A stretch of 64,000 bases of DNA from JAAYXE01 sp964391195 (GTDB lineage: Bacteria > Chloroflexota > Anaerolineae > Anaerolineales > UBA4823). Below are positions 1-9,028 of this stretch, one piece after another (position 1 is the first letter of the stretch; each line of letters opens with the position of its first letter). The notes under the pieces were generated by a model. The model was not told the origin of the DNA. It did no database searches and worked only from the letters and a program-made list of their open reading frames with translations. The position numbers and the translations under genes were made by a program. The stretch lies in the NCBI GenBank assembly GCA_964391195.1, contig CAYMLG010000020.1:1-64000 (forward strand). The letters are read 5' to 3'.

Positions 1-4
1 AAGA

Positions 5-79
5 GAAAAATAGAGAGATAAGGGAGAAGGTCGGGCTGCACAGCCCGACCTTCTCCCTTATCTATTCTTGAGGAAGCCA
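5..79. repeat. Hairpin repeat with conserved flanks, copy 1
   Basis: A perfect 23-bp inverted repeat (arms 16-38 and 41-63, 2-nt centre) lies between GAAAAATAGAG (5-15) and ATTCTTGAGGAAGCCA (64-79). The same flanks, with one mismatch, enclose an unrelated perfect hairpin at 32743-32820. It lies just beyond the groL terminator and has no T-run on either side, so it does not read as an ordinary terminator. Confidence 0.6.
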
Positions 80-97
80 CGGAGTGAAAGCCGGTTA

Positions 98-134
98 ACA
101 AAAAACCGGGCTGCGGTGAACCCGCAGCCCGGTT
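98..134 (-). terminator. Intrinsic terminator of groSL
   Basis: On the minus strand a perfect 13-bp GC-rich stem (arms 104-116 and 122-134, 5-nt loop) is followed at once by a run of six T. It begins 12 nt beyond the groL stop codon, the classical position and form of a Rho-independent terminator. Confidence 0.9.
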
Positions 135-146
135 GAAGGCGTCATT

Positions 147-1775
147 TTAGTACTCGGGCATCGGGGGAGCCGGAGCCTTTTCCTTTTCGGGGATGTCGGT
201 GATCAGGGCCTCGGTGGTGAGGATCATGGCCGCGATCGAGGCTGCGTTCTCGAGCGCGCCGCGGGTCACCTTGGCGGGATCAATCACACCGGCTTCAACC
301 ATGTCGGCGTACTCTTCGGAAATCACATTGTAGCCGATGCGGTCGTTTTTCTTGTCCTTCTGCATCCGGCGCACGCCCTCGAGGATGACGGAGCCATCCT
401 GGCCTGCGTTCTGGGCGATCTTGCGCATCGGGACTTCCAGGGCCTTGCGGACGATGTTCACACCGATCTGGGCATCCTCGTCGTCCATCTTGACCTCGTC
501 CAGAGCGGGGATGGCGTTGATCAGGGCCACGCCACCACCCGGCACGATGCCGTCTTCGACGGCGGCGCGGGTCGCGGAGAGGGCGTCTTCAACGCGGTGC
601 TTCTTTTCCTTGAGCTCGGTCTCGGTTGCGGCGCCGACGCGGATGATGGCGACACCACCGGACAGCTTGGCCAGGCGCTCCTGGAGTTTCTCGCGGTCGT
701 AATCGCTGGTGCTCTTCTCGATCTCAACCCGGATCTGGTCGATGCGGCCTTTGATCGCCTGGCTATCACCCTTGCCGCCGACAATCGTGGTGTCGTCCTT
801 GGTGGAGACGACCTTCTCGGCGCGGCCGAGGTCCTGCAGGGTGGCGCTTTCGAGCTTGCGGCCGGTCTCTTCGGAGATCACATTGGCGCCGGTCAGGACG
901 GCGATATCCTGCAGCATGGCTTTGCGGCGATCACCGAAACCGGGGGCTTTAATCGCCAGGACGTTGAGCATGCCGCGCAGTTTGTTGAGAACGAGGGTAG
1001 CGAGCGCTTCGCCGTCCACGTCTTCGGCAATGATCACCAGATCGCGGTGGCCGACCTGTACCAGCTTCTCGAGAACGGGGACGATATCGGTGGCGGCGGA
1101 GATTTTCTTATCGTGGATCAGGATGTAGGGCTCGGCGATGGAAGCTTCCATGTGCTCGGGGTCGGTGACGAAATAGGCCGAGATATAGCCCCGATCGAAC
1201 TGCATACCTTCCACATACTCGGTCTCGAATTCCAGGCCCTTGGACTCTTCGACGGTGATGACCCCGTCTTTACCAACCTTGTCCATGACCTCGGCGATGA
1301 GTTCACCGATCTGGCGGTCCTGAGCGGAGATGGAAGCGACGTTCGCGATCTCTTCCTTGGTAGTGACTTCGATGGACTGTTCGCTGATCTTCTCGGAAAC
1401 GGCCTTGGTGGCGGCTTCGATCCCGCGCTTGAGCAGCATCGGGTTGGCGCCGGCGGCCAGGTTGCGCATACCTTCGGTAACAATCGCGTGCGCCAGGACG
1501 GTGGAGGTGGTGGTGCCGTCACCGGCGATATCGTTGGTCTTGGTCGCGGCTTCCTTGAGGAGCTGCGCGCCCATGTTCTCGAACGGATTTTCCAGCTCGA
1601 TTTCTTTGGCAACGGTCACGCCGTCGTGGGTGATGGTGGGCGAACCGAACTTTTTATCCAGGGCGACGTTGCGTCCCTTTGGCCCCAGGGTGGTAGCGAC
1701 AGCGGTCGCCAGGATTTCCATACCGCGCGACAGGTCGCGGCGAGCTTCTTCGGAGAATACCAATTGTTTAGCCAT
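147..1775 (-). CDS. groL: Chaperonin GroEL (60 kDa)
   Basis: Cytosolic ATP-dependent chaperonin that forms double heptameric rings and folds proteins together with GroES. The 542 residues match the usual length. The N-terminus has the ATP-binding LGPKGRNV stretch, followed by DGVTVAKEI and the nucleotide-site GDGTTTSTVL; the second half has the family VPGGGVALI motif. The C-terminus ends PAPPMPEY instead of the Gly-Met-rich tail of many GroELs. It lies 37 nt downstream of groS and shares its CIRCE-controlled promoter. A long open frame antisense to it is only a GC-codon shadow. Confidence 0.98.
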   Translation of the reverse strand: MAKQLVFSEEARRDLSRGMEILATAVATTLGPKGRNVALDKKFGSPTITHDGVTVAKEIELENPFENMGAQLLKEAATKTNDIAGDGTTTSTVLAHAIVTEGMRNLAAGANPMLLKRGIEAATKAVSEKISEQSIEVTTKEEIANVASISAQDRQIGELIAEVMDKVGKDGVITVEESKGLEFETEYVEGMQFDRGYISAYFVTDPEHMEASIAEPYILIHDKKISAATDIVPVLEKLVQVGHRDLVIIAEDVDGEALATLVLNKLRGMLNVLAIKAPGFGDRRKAMLQDIAVLTGANVISEETGRKLESATLQDLGRAEKVVSTKDDTTIVGGKGDSQAIKGRIDQIRVEIEKSTSDYDREKLQERLAKLSGGVAIIRVGAATETELKEKKHRVEDALSATRAAVEDGIVPGGGVALINAIPALDEVKMDDEDAQIGVNIVRKALEVPMRKIAQNAGQDGSVILEGVRRMQKDKKNDRIGYNVISEEYADMVEAGVIDPAKVTRGALENAASIAAMILTTEALITDIPEKEKAPAPPMPEY

Positions 1776-1812
1776 ATTATCTGCTCCTTATACTTCTTCT
1801 GTGGGGTGGAAA

Positions 1813-2109
1813 TCAGGATTGCACGATTGCTAAAAGATCGCTCTCGCGCAGGATGAGCATCTTCTTGCCGTCCAGCTTGATTTCGGTTCCGGCGTACTTG
1901 GCGAACAGGACAGTGTCCCCTTCCTGGACATCCATGGCAATCCGCTCGCCCTTTTCGTTGCGCTCACCAGGACCAACGGAGAGAACCTTACCTTTTTGGG
2001 GTTTTTCCTTAGCGGTTTCGGGGAGAACGATACCGCCCGCAGTCACCTCTTCTTGCTCGATGGGTTCGACCACGACGCGGTTGCCGAGGGGCTTTAGAGA
2101 CATGGACAT
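1813..2109 (-). CDS. groS: Co-chaperonin GroES (10 kDa)
   Basis: Heptameric lid that caps GroEL and encloses substrate. The 98 residues match the family; LGNRVVVEP opens the beta-barrel, GGIVLPETA is the mobile loop that contacts GroEL, and KYAGTEIKLDG is the C-terminal signature. The start is fixed by AGGAGG about 5 nt upstream. First gene of the groSL operon, directly behind a sigma-70-type promoter and a perfect CIRCE operator, so HrcA repression is expected. Confidence 0.98.
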   Translation of the reverse strand: MSMSLKPLGNRVVVEPIEQEEVTAGGIVLPETAKEKPQKGKVLSVGPGERNEKGERIAMDVQEGDTVLFAKYAGTEIKLDGKKMLILRESDLLAIVQS

Positions 2110-2239
2110 GTAGACCTCCTAAACAGATTGATGTGTAATTTCTGTAAATTGGTTCCGGAAATGGGGATTGTGCCGGCTTTGCTCTCCTGCTAAATTTCCC
2201 CGACCGGTTTTCAACAGACACGTACTGCTTACATGGGTT

Positions 2240-2274
2240 CAAGTTAGCACTCTATTGCTCGGAGTGCTAACTTG
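2240..2274 (-). promoter_or_regulatory. CIRCE operator of groSL
   Basis: TTAGCACTC-N9-GAGTGCTAA at 2244-2270 is an exact match to the HrcA-binding CIRCE consensus. Complementarity extends four more bases on each side, giving 13-bp arms (2240-2274). It lies 11 nt downstream of the -10 box, across the transcription start. Confidence 0.97.
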
Positions 2275-2281
2275 CTGCCAA

Positions 2282-2310
2282 ATCATACCGAGTTTTCGAT
2301 TTGAAGTCAA
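2282..2310 (-). promoter_or_regulatory. Sigma-70-type promoter of groSL
   Basis: Read on the minus strand: TTGACT (2305-2310), 17-nt spacer, TATGAT (2282-2287). The CIRCE follows. The layout is almost the same as that of the hrcA promoter at 8987-9015. Confidence 0.9.
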
Positions 2311-2406
2311 GGGGTTTGAGAAAATTCTCCGGGGATTTCTTACATATTTCTTATACAGAACCCCCGGATAGCAGCGGGTCGCAAACAGCGGGCCGTAAAC
2401 ACCGGA

Positions 2407-3912
2407 TTATGGACTCGGGGTGTCTGTGGGCACAGGCGTGGATTCCCGAGTGGGGGTAGGCCGGCCAGATATTTGGGCTTCCAGGTTACGGCAGATCCCT
2501 TCGCTGTCCTCGACAATGCTCATGAGGACGGGGTCTTCCGGATATCTGGCCCGCACCTCCGCCAAGACTTCCATGGCCAGCGGGCAGTTGTTATAAGACG
2601 GCTTGCTGAGGAAGGCGAGGACTGTGCCGTATTCGACGTAGTAGTAAGCTACGGTGAGATTGGACAGGGGAAGCCCCTCCACATCGACCTGTCCCATTTC
2701 ATTTTCTTCCGCCGTACAGCCTCGCACCGCGCACTGGAGCAGAGGCACGGCCCCCTCATAGTTGCGGGCGCGGATGAAGATCTGCCCCAACTGGCCGTAA
2801 GTGGAGGGGTTGCGGTTATCCAGGCTGAGCGCTTTCTCGGCGTTCACCGCGGCGGCGAAGAACTGGCCCTCCTGCGTGTAGGTCTTGGCGATCTCAATAT
2901 ACGGGATCGGGTTCTGCACCCCAAGCTGTTCATTGATCCGGGCTGCGCGGTCGAAATACTCAAGCGCCAGGTCCGGATTCTTGATGCCCTCACGGTAGTT
3001 CTGGCCGATCAAAACGTACAGGAAGGTGAGGTTCGGGGCGATTTCGGCTGCCTGGCGATACTGGTTGATCGCCTCGGCATAGTAACCGATCGTCTCGTTG
3101 ACATAACCCAGGACACGGTGAGTGTCCATAAGCCGGACACCATTCCTCTGGCTCAATTGCATAGCCTGCTCGGCGTACTGCAGCGCCTGGGCCCACTTCT
3201 GCTGGTCAGCGAGGATTTCAGCGTAGTAGGATAGGGCCAGCGCATTATCTTTATCCAATTGGTACGCGCGCACCGCTTCACTGTTCGCTTCGGCCAGCGC
3301 TGCCTCGCGATCCCTTTCGGGCACCAGCGGGTTGAAGGCATACCAATCCAGGACGAAGGCCAGAACGGCATGGGCCATGCTGCTCTCGTCGTCCAGGGCT
3401 ACAGCCTGGCGGGCGGTGGCAACCGCTTCTTCCAGGCGCGCCAGGCGGGTGGTATCGTTTGGCAGCATGCGGGAAGAATATGCCTGAATGCGGGCCAGCT
3501 CGATCCAGGCTTCCAGGTTTTCCGGTTCGATCTCCAGGGCTGCACGGTACGCCTCGATCGCGTCGTTGACGGCCGGGATAGGGGTGGGTGTGACCGGTGT
3601 GCCGTCCGGGTCAGTGGGCGTTGGGGTGGGGAGGAGGGCGCCGGGCTGGAGGGGTTGGGGGGTGATATTGTTGCTGGGGTCGTCCAGCTTTCCCGAATTG
3701 AAATAAGCCTGGGCCTCCAGCAGATAAGAGGCGGGCATGCGGGTGGGGGTGGGGGTGGCCTGGAAGGCAGGCTTGATCGCCCCACGCTGGATTCCCAGGT
3801 AGACCCAGACCAGGCTCAGGATGAGGGACAGGTAAAGCATCGACCGGTAGAAGTTCGATCGCTTCTTGACCGGCCGGAAATGAGGTTTTTTCCCTACGAG
3901 ATAGCGGTCCAT
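2407..3912 (-). CDS. Membrane-anchored TPR protein
   Basis: Unidentified 501-residue protein. A short basic N-terminus is followed by one hydrophobic segment (about residues 25-41), then a Pro/Thr-rich linker and a long helical region made of tetratricopeptide-type repeats with A/Y/L spacing (for example ALEIEPENLEAWIELARI). The C-terminal tail is again Pro/Thr-rich. The layout suggests a scaffold anchored in the membrane and exposed outside. It lies 50 nt downstream of a paralogue of the same design (3963-5255), so the pair probably arose by duplication and is co-transcribed. No catalytic motif is seen. Confidence 0.85.
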   Translation of the reverse strand: MDRYLVGKKPHFRPVKKRSNFYRSMLYLSLILSLVWVYLGIQRGAIKPAFQATPTPTRMPASYLLEAQAYFNSGKLDDPSNNITPQPLQPGALLPTPTPTDPDGTPVTPTPIPAVNDAIEAYRAALEIEPENLEAWIELARIQAYSSRMLPNDTTRLARLEEAVATARQAVALDDESSMAHAVLAFVLDWYAFNPLVPERDREAALAEANSEAVRAYQLDKDNALALSYYAEILADQQKWAQALQYAEQAMQLSQRNGVRLMDTHRVLGYVNETIGYYAEAINQYRQAAEIAPNLTFLYVLIGQNYREGIKNPDLALEYFDRAARINEQLGVQNPIPYIEIAKTYTQEGQFFAAAVNAEKALSLDNRNPSTYGQLGQIFIRARNYEGAVPLLQCAVRGCTAEENEMGQVDVEGLPLSNLTVAYYYVEYGTVLAFLSKPSYNNCPLAMEVLAEVRARYPEDPVLMSIVEDSEGICRNLEAQISGRPTPTRESTPVPTDTPSP

Positions 3913-3962
3913 ACAATACTGGTATCAGCGCAGATCAGCCAGGATTATCCTTCAGCTGTAGG

Positions 3963-5255
3963 CTAGGGCGCTTCACCTTCGGATGTCTCCTCATCAGGAC
4001 TCTCAGCCTCAACAGTCCCGTCTGCGCTCTCCTCGTCACCGGCTTCTTCCTCTTCTGTACCGGTCTCGACCTCGGGCGGGTTCTCCAGGTTCTCCTGGCA
4101 GATTTCCAGGATGGTGTTGGCGTTGAAGACGGCGGTTTCGTCATCGGACACGGTGGTCAAGATCTCGTTGGCCACCGGGACCGCCTCGGCGCACTGGTTT
4201 GCCTTCGCCAGGGCAAAGCCATAATACCAGTAGTAAGCTTTCGACCGCTCGTCGTCGGGCTTGAGAACCACCGGCTCCACTCGCTGGCCTTCATCGGTGA
4301 CCCCGCCGCGGACCGAGAGGCGCAAAGAGGGGATCGCCCGGCTGAACTCATCCAGTTTGTAATAGTTGATGCCCACCTCGCCATGCAGCCGGGGGTTGGT
4401 GGGCTCGATGCGCACCGCCTCCTCGGCGTACTGTGCCGCCTGGCGGTAGCGCCCATCGGCGAAGTAGGCGCGAGAGATTTCGATCAGCCCGACCGTGTTC
4501 TTCGGATCCAGCGCGTAGGCGGCAAGGAAGGATTCTTCGGCCAGGTCGAAATCACCCAGGGTCTTATAGGCGATGCCCAGGAACAGGTGTACGTCGGGGA
4601 AGTTCTTGTTAATGGCGATGGCCGAACGGAAAGCGTCGACCGCTTCCTGTACGTTTTGGGTGTTCATCAGCACCAGCCCGCGCGCCCGGTATGTCTCAAA
4701 ACTTTTTTCCAGGTTGAGGGCCTGCTTCGACTCTTCGGCAGCCTTGTCGATCAGCGTGTAATCCCCCTGGTCGATCAACACTTCGGCGTAGTATGCATGA
4801 GCCAGAGCGTTGTTGGGTTCCAACGAGATGGCCTTTTTCAAAGCCAGCTCAGCTTCGCCATAGCGCTGCAGCTCGCCCAGCGCCCAGCCTTGCACCGCGT
4901 GCGCCATGGGGTGGTTGGGATTGCTCACCAGGGCGTTCTGGGTGTTGATGATCGCTTCTTCGTACATCCCTTTCCACACCTGGAAGCGGGCCAGTTCGAC
5001 GAATATATTGGGGTTAGTGGGGTCGGAGCTCAGCGCCTTCTCGTACGCTTCGATCGCCTGGTCGAGCTTGCCCTCCTTATAGTAGGTCTGTGCCTGGTTG
5101 ACATAGGATTCGGGGCTGGTTGTGGGGGTGGGCGTGCTGACGAACAGGGGAGGCGTAGAGGGCACAATCACCTGGTTCACATAGATCCCCATGCCGATCA
5201 ATATCACCAATAAAGTAATCCGCCAAGTGTTGGGACGTTGGCGGCGTTTGGTCAT
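3963..5255 (-). CDS. Membrane-anchored TPR protein, paralogue of the next gene
   Basis: 430 residues from the chosen ATG at 5255, where MTKRRQR directly precedes a transmembrane segment (ITLLVILIGMGIYV); in-frame starts up to 5318 would add a less typical leader. After a Thr/Pro linker come at least eight TPR units (YVNQAQTYYKEGKLDQAIEAY is the first), and the C-terminus is a strongly acidic Glu-rich tail. Probably a membrane scaffold. Divergent from trmD, with about 150 nt of shared upstream DNA, and first of the two-gene TPR unit. Confidence 0.85.
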   Translation of the reverse strand: MTKRRQRPNTWRITLLVILIGMGIYVNQVIVPSTPPLFVSTPTPTTSPESYVNQAQTYYKEGKLDQAIEAYEKALSSDPTNPNIFVELARFQVWKGMYEEAIINTQNALVSNPNHPMAHAVQGWALGELQRYGEAELALKKAISLEPNNALAHAYYAEVLIDQGDYTLIDKAAEESKQALNLEKSFETYRARGLVLMNTQNVQEAVDAFRSAIAINKNFPDVHLFLGIAYKTLGDFDLAEESFLAAYALDPKNTVGLIEISRAYFADGRYRQAAQYAEEAVRIEPTNPRLHGEVGINYYKLDEFSRAIPSLRLSVRGGVTDEGQRVEPVVLKPDDERSKAYYWYYGFALAKANQCAEAVPVANEILTTVSDDETAVFNANTILEICQENLENPPEVETGTEEEEAGDEESADGTVEAESPDEETSEGEAP

Positions 5256-5366
5256 TGTCCATTTACTTCCGCGGAGATACATGATGGCATGATACCATTT
5301 GAGGAGAAAGAGCGTCAAGTTAGAAAAAATTTCGGCTTCGTGCGCCGCCGCCCTGTTTCTATTTCC

Positions 5367-5395
5367 TTGCCAAAGGTGTCACAAAGCGCTAGAAT
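5367..5395 (+). promoter_or_regulatory. Promoter of trmD, near-leaderless
   Basis: TTGCCA (5367-5372), 17-nt spacer, TAGAAT (5390-5395). The trmD ATG begins only 10 nt beyond the -10 box, so the predicted mRNA leader is at most a few bases. Confidence 0.65.
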
Positions 5396-5405
5396 GAGGG
5401 GTACT

Positions 5406-6338
5406 ATGCGTTTTGACGTTTTCACCCTTTTCCCAGAAGTCCTTGAACCGTATCTACAATCCAGTATTCTCCAAAAAGCGCAGGAACGCGAACTCATCCA
5501 GGTAGAACTGCATAATATCCGCGACTGGACTGAAGATAAACATCATGTGACAGACGACCTGCCTTACGGCGGGGGTGGGGGAATGGTGATGAAGCCGGAA
5601 CCGATTTTTCGAGCGGTCGAGGCAGTCCTGGGATCGCCGCCGGCCTGCCCGGTGATCCTGTTCACACCGCAAGGCAGGCGGCTGACGCAAGCGGTGGTGC
5701 GAGAGTTGGCCGCCCCGGCGCTGCTGGCGAAGCCAGACTTCCTGGAAACGACCCCGATCCTGGAGGGGGAAACCGGGGCGGAGGATGGATTCGGCGAGAC
5801 CGACCTGGGTCTCTCTCCCTGGGCGGTGGTGGAGCGGCCTTCGAACCTGCCGGATGCGACAGCCTTGCCGCCCGGTGGGGTTGGGGAAGAACAACTGCCC
5901 CTGATCGCAGAGCCGCGGCTGGGGCTGCTGTGCGGGCGGTATGAAGGTGTAGATGAGCGGGTGCGGCAGCACCTGGTGACGGATGAAATTTCAATCGGAG
6001 ATTATGTGCTGACCGGAGGTGAATTGGCGGCCCTGGTGGTCATCGACGCCGTCAGCCGCCTGATCCCCGGGGTATTGGGCGATCCGGAAGGAGCGTGGGA
6101 TGACTCGCACGCTTCGGGTTTGCTCGAATACCCGCACTACACTCGCCCTCCCGAGTTCCGGGGATGGAAGGTGCCGGAAGTGCTGCTCTCCGGCGATCAT
6201 GCCCGGGTAGAACGCTGGCGACGGGAGCAGGCGCTGCTGCGGACCTGGAAGCGCCGCCCGGATATGCTGGATGAGGCCCCGCTGACGGCAGCGGACCGTA
6301 AGTTTTTAGAGAAGCTGAAGCAATCAATAAAAGAATAA
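5406..6338 (+). CDS. trmD: tRNA (guanine-N1-)-methyltransferase TrmD with insertion
   Basis: Methylates G37 of tRNAs, preventing +1 frameshifts; cytosolic SAM-dependent SPOUT enzyme. The start at MRFDVFTLFPE matches the family N-terminus. The knot motifs LFTPQGRRL (about 85-93) and LLCGRYEGVDERV (about 174-186), then SIGDYVLTGGE and HYTRPPEF, are intact. Length is 310 residues against roughly 230-250 in the family. The excess is a single segment at about 102-168, between the two knot halves, where E. coli TrmD has only a short loop. It is rich in Pro, Gly and acidic residues, so probably a surface loop. The reading frame is uninterrupted. Confidence 0.96.
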   Translation: MRFDVFTLFPEVLEPYLQSSILQKAQERELIQVELHNIRDWTEDKHHVTDDLPYGGGGGMVMKPEPIFRAVEAVLGSPPACPVILFTPQGRRLTQAVVRELAAPALLAKPDFLETTPILEGETGAEDGFGETDLGLSPWAVVERPSNLPDATALPPGGVGEEQLPLIAEPRLGLLCGRYEGVDERVRQHLVTDEISIGDYVLTGGELAALVVIDAVSRLIPGVLGDPEGAWDDSHASGLLEYPHYTRPPEFRGWKVPEVLLSGDHARVERWRREQALLRTWKRRPDMLDEAPLTAADRKFLEKLKQSIKE

Positions 6339-6352
6339 CGACAGGAGTCTGG

Positions 6353-7630
6353 ATGGAACAACGATTTTCCTACGGCAAAACATTCTTGCTCGGCTTTGGT
6401 TTTTTCGGAGTCAGCGTCATTTGGGGAGTGTATAACCTGTTCGTGCCGGTGTTTTTGGCCGAGAAATTTGGCCTCAACCCGGTGTTCGTCGGCTTCTTCA
6501 TGACCCTGGATAATATCGCTGCGCTGCTCATCCAGCCGCCGGTTGGGGCGTGGTCGGACAAGCTGCGCACACCGATCGGGCGGCGCATGCCGTTTATCCT
6601 GATCGGTGCGCCGGTTGGGGCAGCGGCCTTCGGGCTGATCCCGCTGGCCTCTATATTACCCCTGTTTGTGGCCTGCACCAGCACGCTGCTGCTGAGCATG
6701 GCCTTCTGGCGCACCCCGGTGATCGCCCTGATGCCCGATATCACCCCCTCGAAGTTCCGCTCTCAGGCAAACGGGATCATCAACTTCATGGGGGGCATCG
6801 GGTTTATTTTTGCCAGCCTGGGCGGGGCGGCCCTGTATGAAATGAATCCGGCTTACCCGTTCTGGATGGGCTCCGTCCTGGTTATCTTCGCAGCGCTGAT
6901 GGTGTTCATCTTCATCCGAGAGCCCAAGGTGTATGACGAGCAGAGTGAAACCCGGCCGGGGATGATCGAGAGCGTGAAATTCCTCTGGCGAGAGGGGGAT
7001 AAGAGCGGGTTAAGGTTGCTGACCGCCATTTTCTTCTGGTTCCTGGCCTATTCGGCAATCGATGCCTTCTTCACCCTGTATTCAATCAATCACCTGGGCA
7101 TCGGCGAAGCCAACGGGGCGCGGCTCCTCAGCCAACTCTCACTGGTCTTCGTGCTGTTCGCCATCCCCTCCGGAAATATCGGCGGGCGCATTGGGCGGAG
7201 ACCGACGATCATGACCGGGGTAGCAGTGATGGCCGTGGTGATGGTAGCCATCTTCTTCATCCCGGTAGAGGTGCTGACCACACAGGTCACTCAGATCCCG
7301 GTGCTCGGGGTAGTCCCCGTGCTCGGACTGCTGCTAATGGTCGCCGGCGCCGGTTGGTCGCTGATCAACATCAACTCGCTGCCGATGGTGGTGGATCTGA
7401 CCGATGCCGCTCACCTCGGGACGTACACCGGTCTGTACTACCTGTTCTCCACATTCTCGGCCATTGTCGGGCCGAATGTGAACGGCGTGATCATCCAACT
7501 GACCGGGTTGAATTACAATGCCATCATGATCGTCGCGCCGGTGTTCATGCTGGTGGCGTTCCTGCTGATGGCGGGGGTCAAGCGCGGGGAAGCAGTAGTC
7601 CCAACTGCGCCTGCGCCCGCGGCCGACTGA
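6353..7630 (+). CDS. MFS sugar transporter, GPH/SLC45-like
   Basis: 425-residue integral membrane protein with about 12 hydrophobic helices. The motif WSDKLRTPIGRRMPFI (about 66-81) is the major-facilitator loop 2-3 signature in the form seen in sucrose/maltose (SLC45-type) and GPH sugar:cation symporters. A second GGRIGRRPTI repeats it in the C-half. Start supported by CAGGAG upstream. It sits 14 nt after trmD and upstream of galE, which fits a role in sugar uptake; the substrate cannot be read from sequence. Confidence 0.85.
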   Translation: MEQRFSYGKTFLLGFGFFGVSVIWGVYNLFVPVFLAEKFGLNPVFVGFFMTLDNIAALLIQPPVGAWSDKLRTPIGRRMPFILIGAPVGAAAFGLIPLASILPLFVACTSTLLLSMAFWRTPVIALMPDITPSKFRSQANGIINFMGGIGFIFASLGGAALYEMNPAYPFWMGSVLVIFAALMVFIFIREPKVYDEQSETRPGMIESVKFLWREGDKSGLRLLTAIFFWFLAYSAIDAFFTLYSINHLGIGEANGARLLSQLSLVFVLFAIPSGNIGGRIGRRPTIMTGVAVMAVVMVAIFFIPVEVLTTQVTQIPVLGVVPVLGLLLMVAGAGWSLININSLPMVVDLTDAAHLGTYTGLYYLFSTFSAIVGPNVNGVIIQLTGLNYNAIMIVAPVFMLVAFLLMAGVKRGEAVVPTAPAPAAD

Positions 7631-7763
7631 GCGATTGTGCATCCCAGGCAGGTGGTTGAGGCCGGCGTTCTGGCCAATCTCAACACCTGCCTGGCGGTTC
7701 TTTGCGGGTAGGATCTGGACAGCCCTGGGGGGCGGAAAAAACTTTGATGAAAGGACATCTGCA

Positions 7764-8780
7764 ATGAATATCTTGGTAACGGGCGGCGCCGGATACATCG
7801 GTAGCCACACTTGCGTAGAACTGCTGGAAGCAGGCCATGAAGTGGTTGTGGTCGATAACCTTTCGAACAGCAAAGAGGAGGCCATCCACCGGATCGAAGA
7901 ACTGACCGGAAAACCGATCACTTTTTGCAAGGTGGATTTGTTGGATAAACCCGCGTTGGAGAGGGTTTTCGAGGGGCAGAAGATCGATGCGGTGATCCAT
8001 TTCGCCGCCCTGAAAGCGGTGGGCGAGTCGGTTGAGATCCCGATGAGCTACTACCACAATAACCTCACCGGAACGATCCACCTGCTGCAGGTGATGCGGG
8101 ATCACGGCTGCAAGGATATCGTCTTCAGCTCTTCTGCCACCGTGTACGGGGAAGAGAACGAACCGCCGCTGCGCGAAGATATGCCGCGAGGCCGGGCAAT
8201 CAACCCTTACGGTTGGACCAAGGTGATGATGGAGCAGATCATGGAGGATGTCCACCGGGCCGATCCGGCCTGGAATATGGCCATGCTGCGCTACTTCAAC
8301 CCGGTAGGGGCGCATGCCAGCGGGCGGATTGGGGAAGATCCGAACGGTATCCCCAACAATTTGCTGCCCTATATTTCCCGGGTGGCGGTAGGGGTCTATC
8401 CATATCTGAGGGTATTCGGAAACGATTACCCCACCCGAGACGGGACACCCATCCGCGACTATATCCATGTGGTTGACCTGGCAATCGGGCATCTGCGGGC
8501 GCTGGAGAAACTGGCGGAGAAACCGGGGTATGTGATCTACAACCTGGGAACCGGGCAAGGCTACACCGTGCTGGAGGTGCTGCATGCTTTCGAAAAGGCG
8601 TACGGGAAGGAGATCCCTTACCAGATAACGGACCGGCGCCCGGGGGACCTGCCGGTGAGTTATGCGGACCCCTCGAAGGCGGAGAAGGAACTGGGGTGGA
8701 AGGCTGAGCGAGACATCGATCAGATGTGCGCCGATGTCTGGCGCTGGCAGTCGATGAACCCAAACGGGTATGAAAGTTGA
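7764..8780 (+). CDS. galE: UDP-glucose 4-epimerase
   Basis: Interconverts UDP-glucose and UDP-galactose (Leloir pathway and precursor supply for glycans); NAD-dependent extended SDR. The 338 residues match the family. GGAGYIGSH at the N-terminus is the NAD-binding Gly motif, SSSATVYG carries the catalytic Ser, NPYGWTK has the catalytic Tyr-xxx-Lys, and LRYFNPVGAHASG is diagnostic of GalE. Start chosen at MNILVTGG with AAAGGA upstream; longer in-frame starts would run through non-conserved sequence. Followed by a hairpin terminator at 8817. Confidence 0.96.
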   Translation: MNILVTGGAGYIGSHTCVELLEAGHEVVVVDNLSNSKEEAIHRIEELTGKPITFCKVDLLDKPALERVFEGQKIDAVIHFAALKAVGESVEIPMSYYHNNLTGTIHLLQVMRDHGCKDIVFSSSATVYGEENEPPLREDMPRGRAINPYGWTKVMMEQIMEDVHRADPAWNMAMLRYFNPVGAHASGRIGEDPNGIPNNLLPYISRVAVGVYPYLRVFGNDYPTRDGTPIRDYIHVVDLAIGHLRALEKLAEKPGYVIYNLGTGQGYTVLEVLHAFEKAYGKEIPYQITDRRPGDLPVSYADPSKAEKELGWKAERDIDQMCADVWRWQSMNPNGYES

Positions 8781-8816
8781 GTGACTGCAGCGTGCGGTGA
8801 AAGCTAAGTGAATGCA

Positions 8817-8859
8817 GCAACCGGGGAGAGGGTTTCCAGAGAATCCTCTCCCCGGTTGC
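8817..8859 (+). terminator. Hairpin terminator after galE
   Basis: Perfect 15-bp inverted repeat (arms 8817-8831 and 8845-8859), 13-nt loop. The T-run after it is weak (ATTTAG), so it may be an inefficient terminator or a stabilising 3' hairpin. Confidence 0.6.
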
Positions 8860-8986
8860 GATTTAGTACAGGCCTTGGGGGAATTCATCGCCGGTGGGGA
8901 TCCGGCGGCGAGCAGGCCCGTTTTTGGCGAGCGCCAGGGGTTTGTTAGCAAGCCGTAAGAACATTTTTCTGCCAGGGTGGGATTTC

Positions 8987-9015
8987 TTGACGTCTTTTTT
9001 CGGGCATGGTATGAT
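8987..9015 (+). promoter_or_regulatory. Promoter of the hrcA-grpE-dnaK-dnaJ operon
   Basis: TTGACG (8987-8992), exactly 17-nt spacer, TATGAT (9010-9015). A CIRCE begins 13 nt downstream. Confidence 0.9.
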
Positions 9016-9028
9016 GATATGGTGTTTA

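Noticed and set aside
597..1856. Long open frame (about 419 codons) antisense to groL
   Set aside because: It mirrors the codon periodicity of groL in a GC-rich genome, has no ribosome-binding site and gives low-complexity protein.
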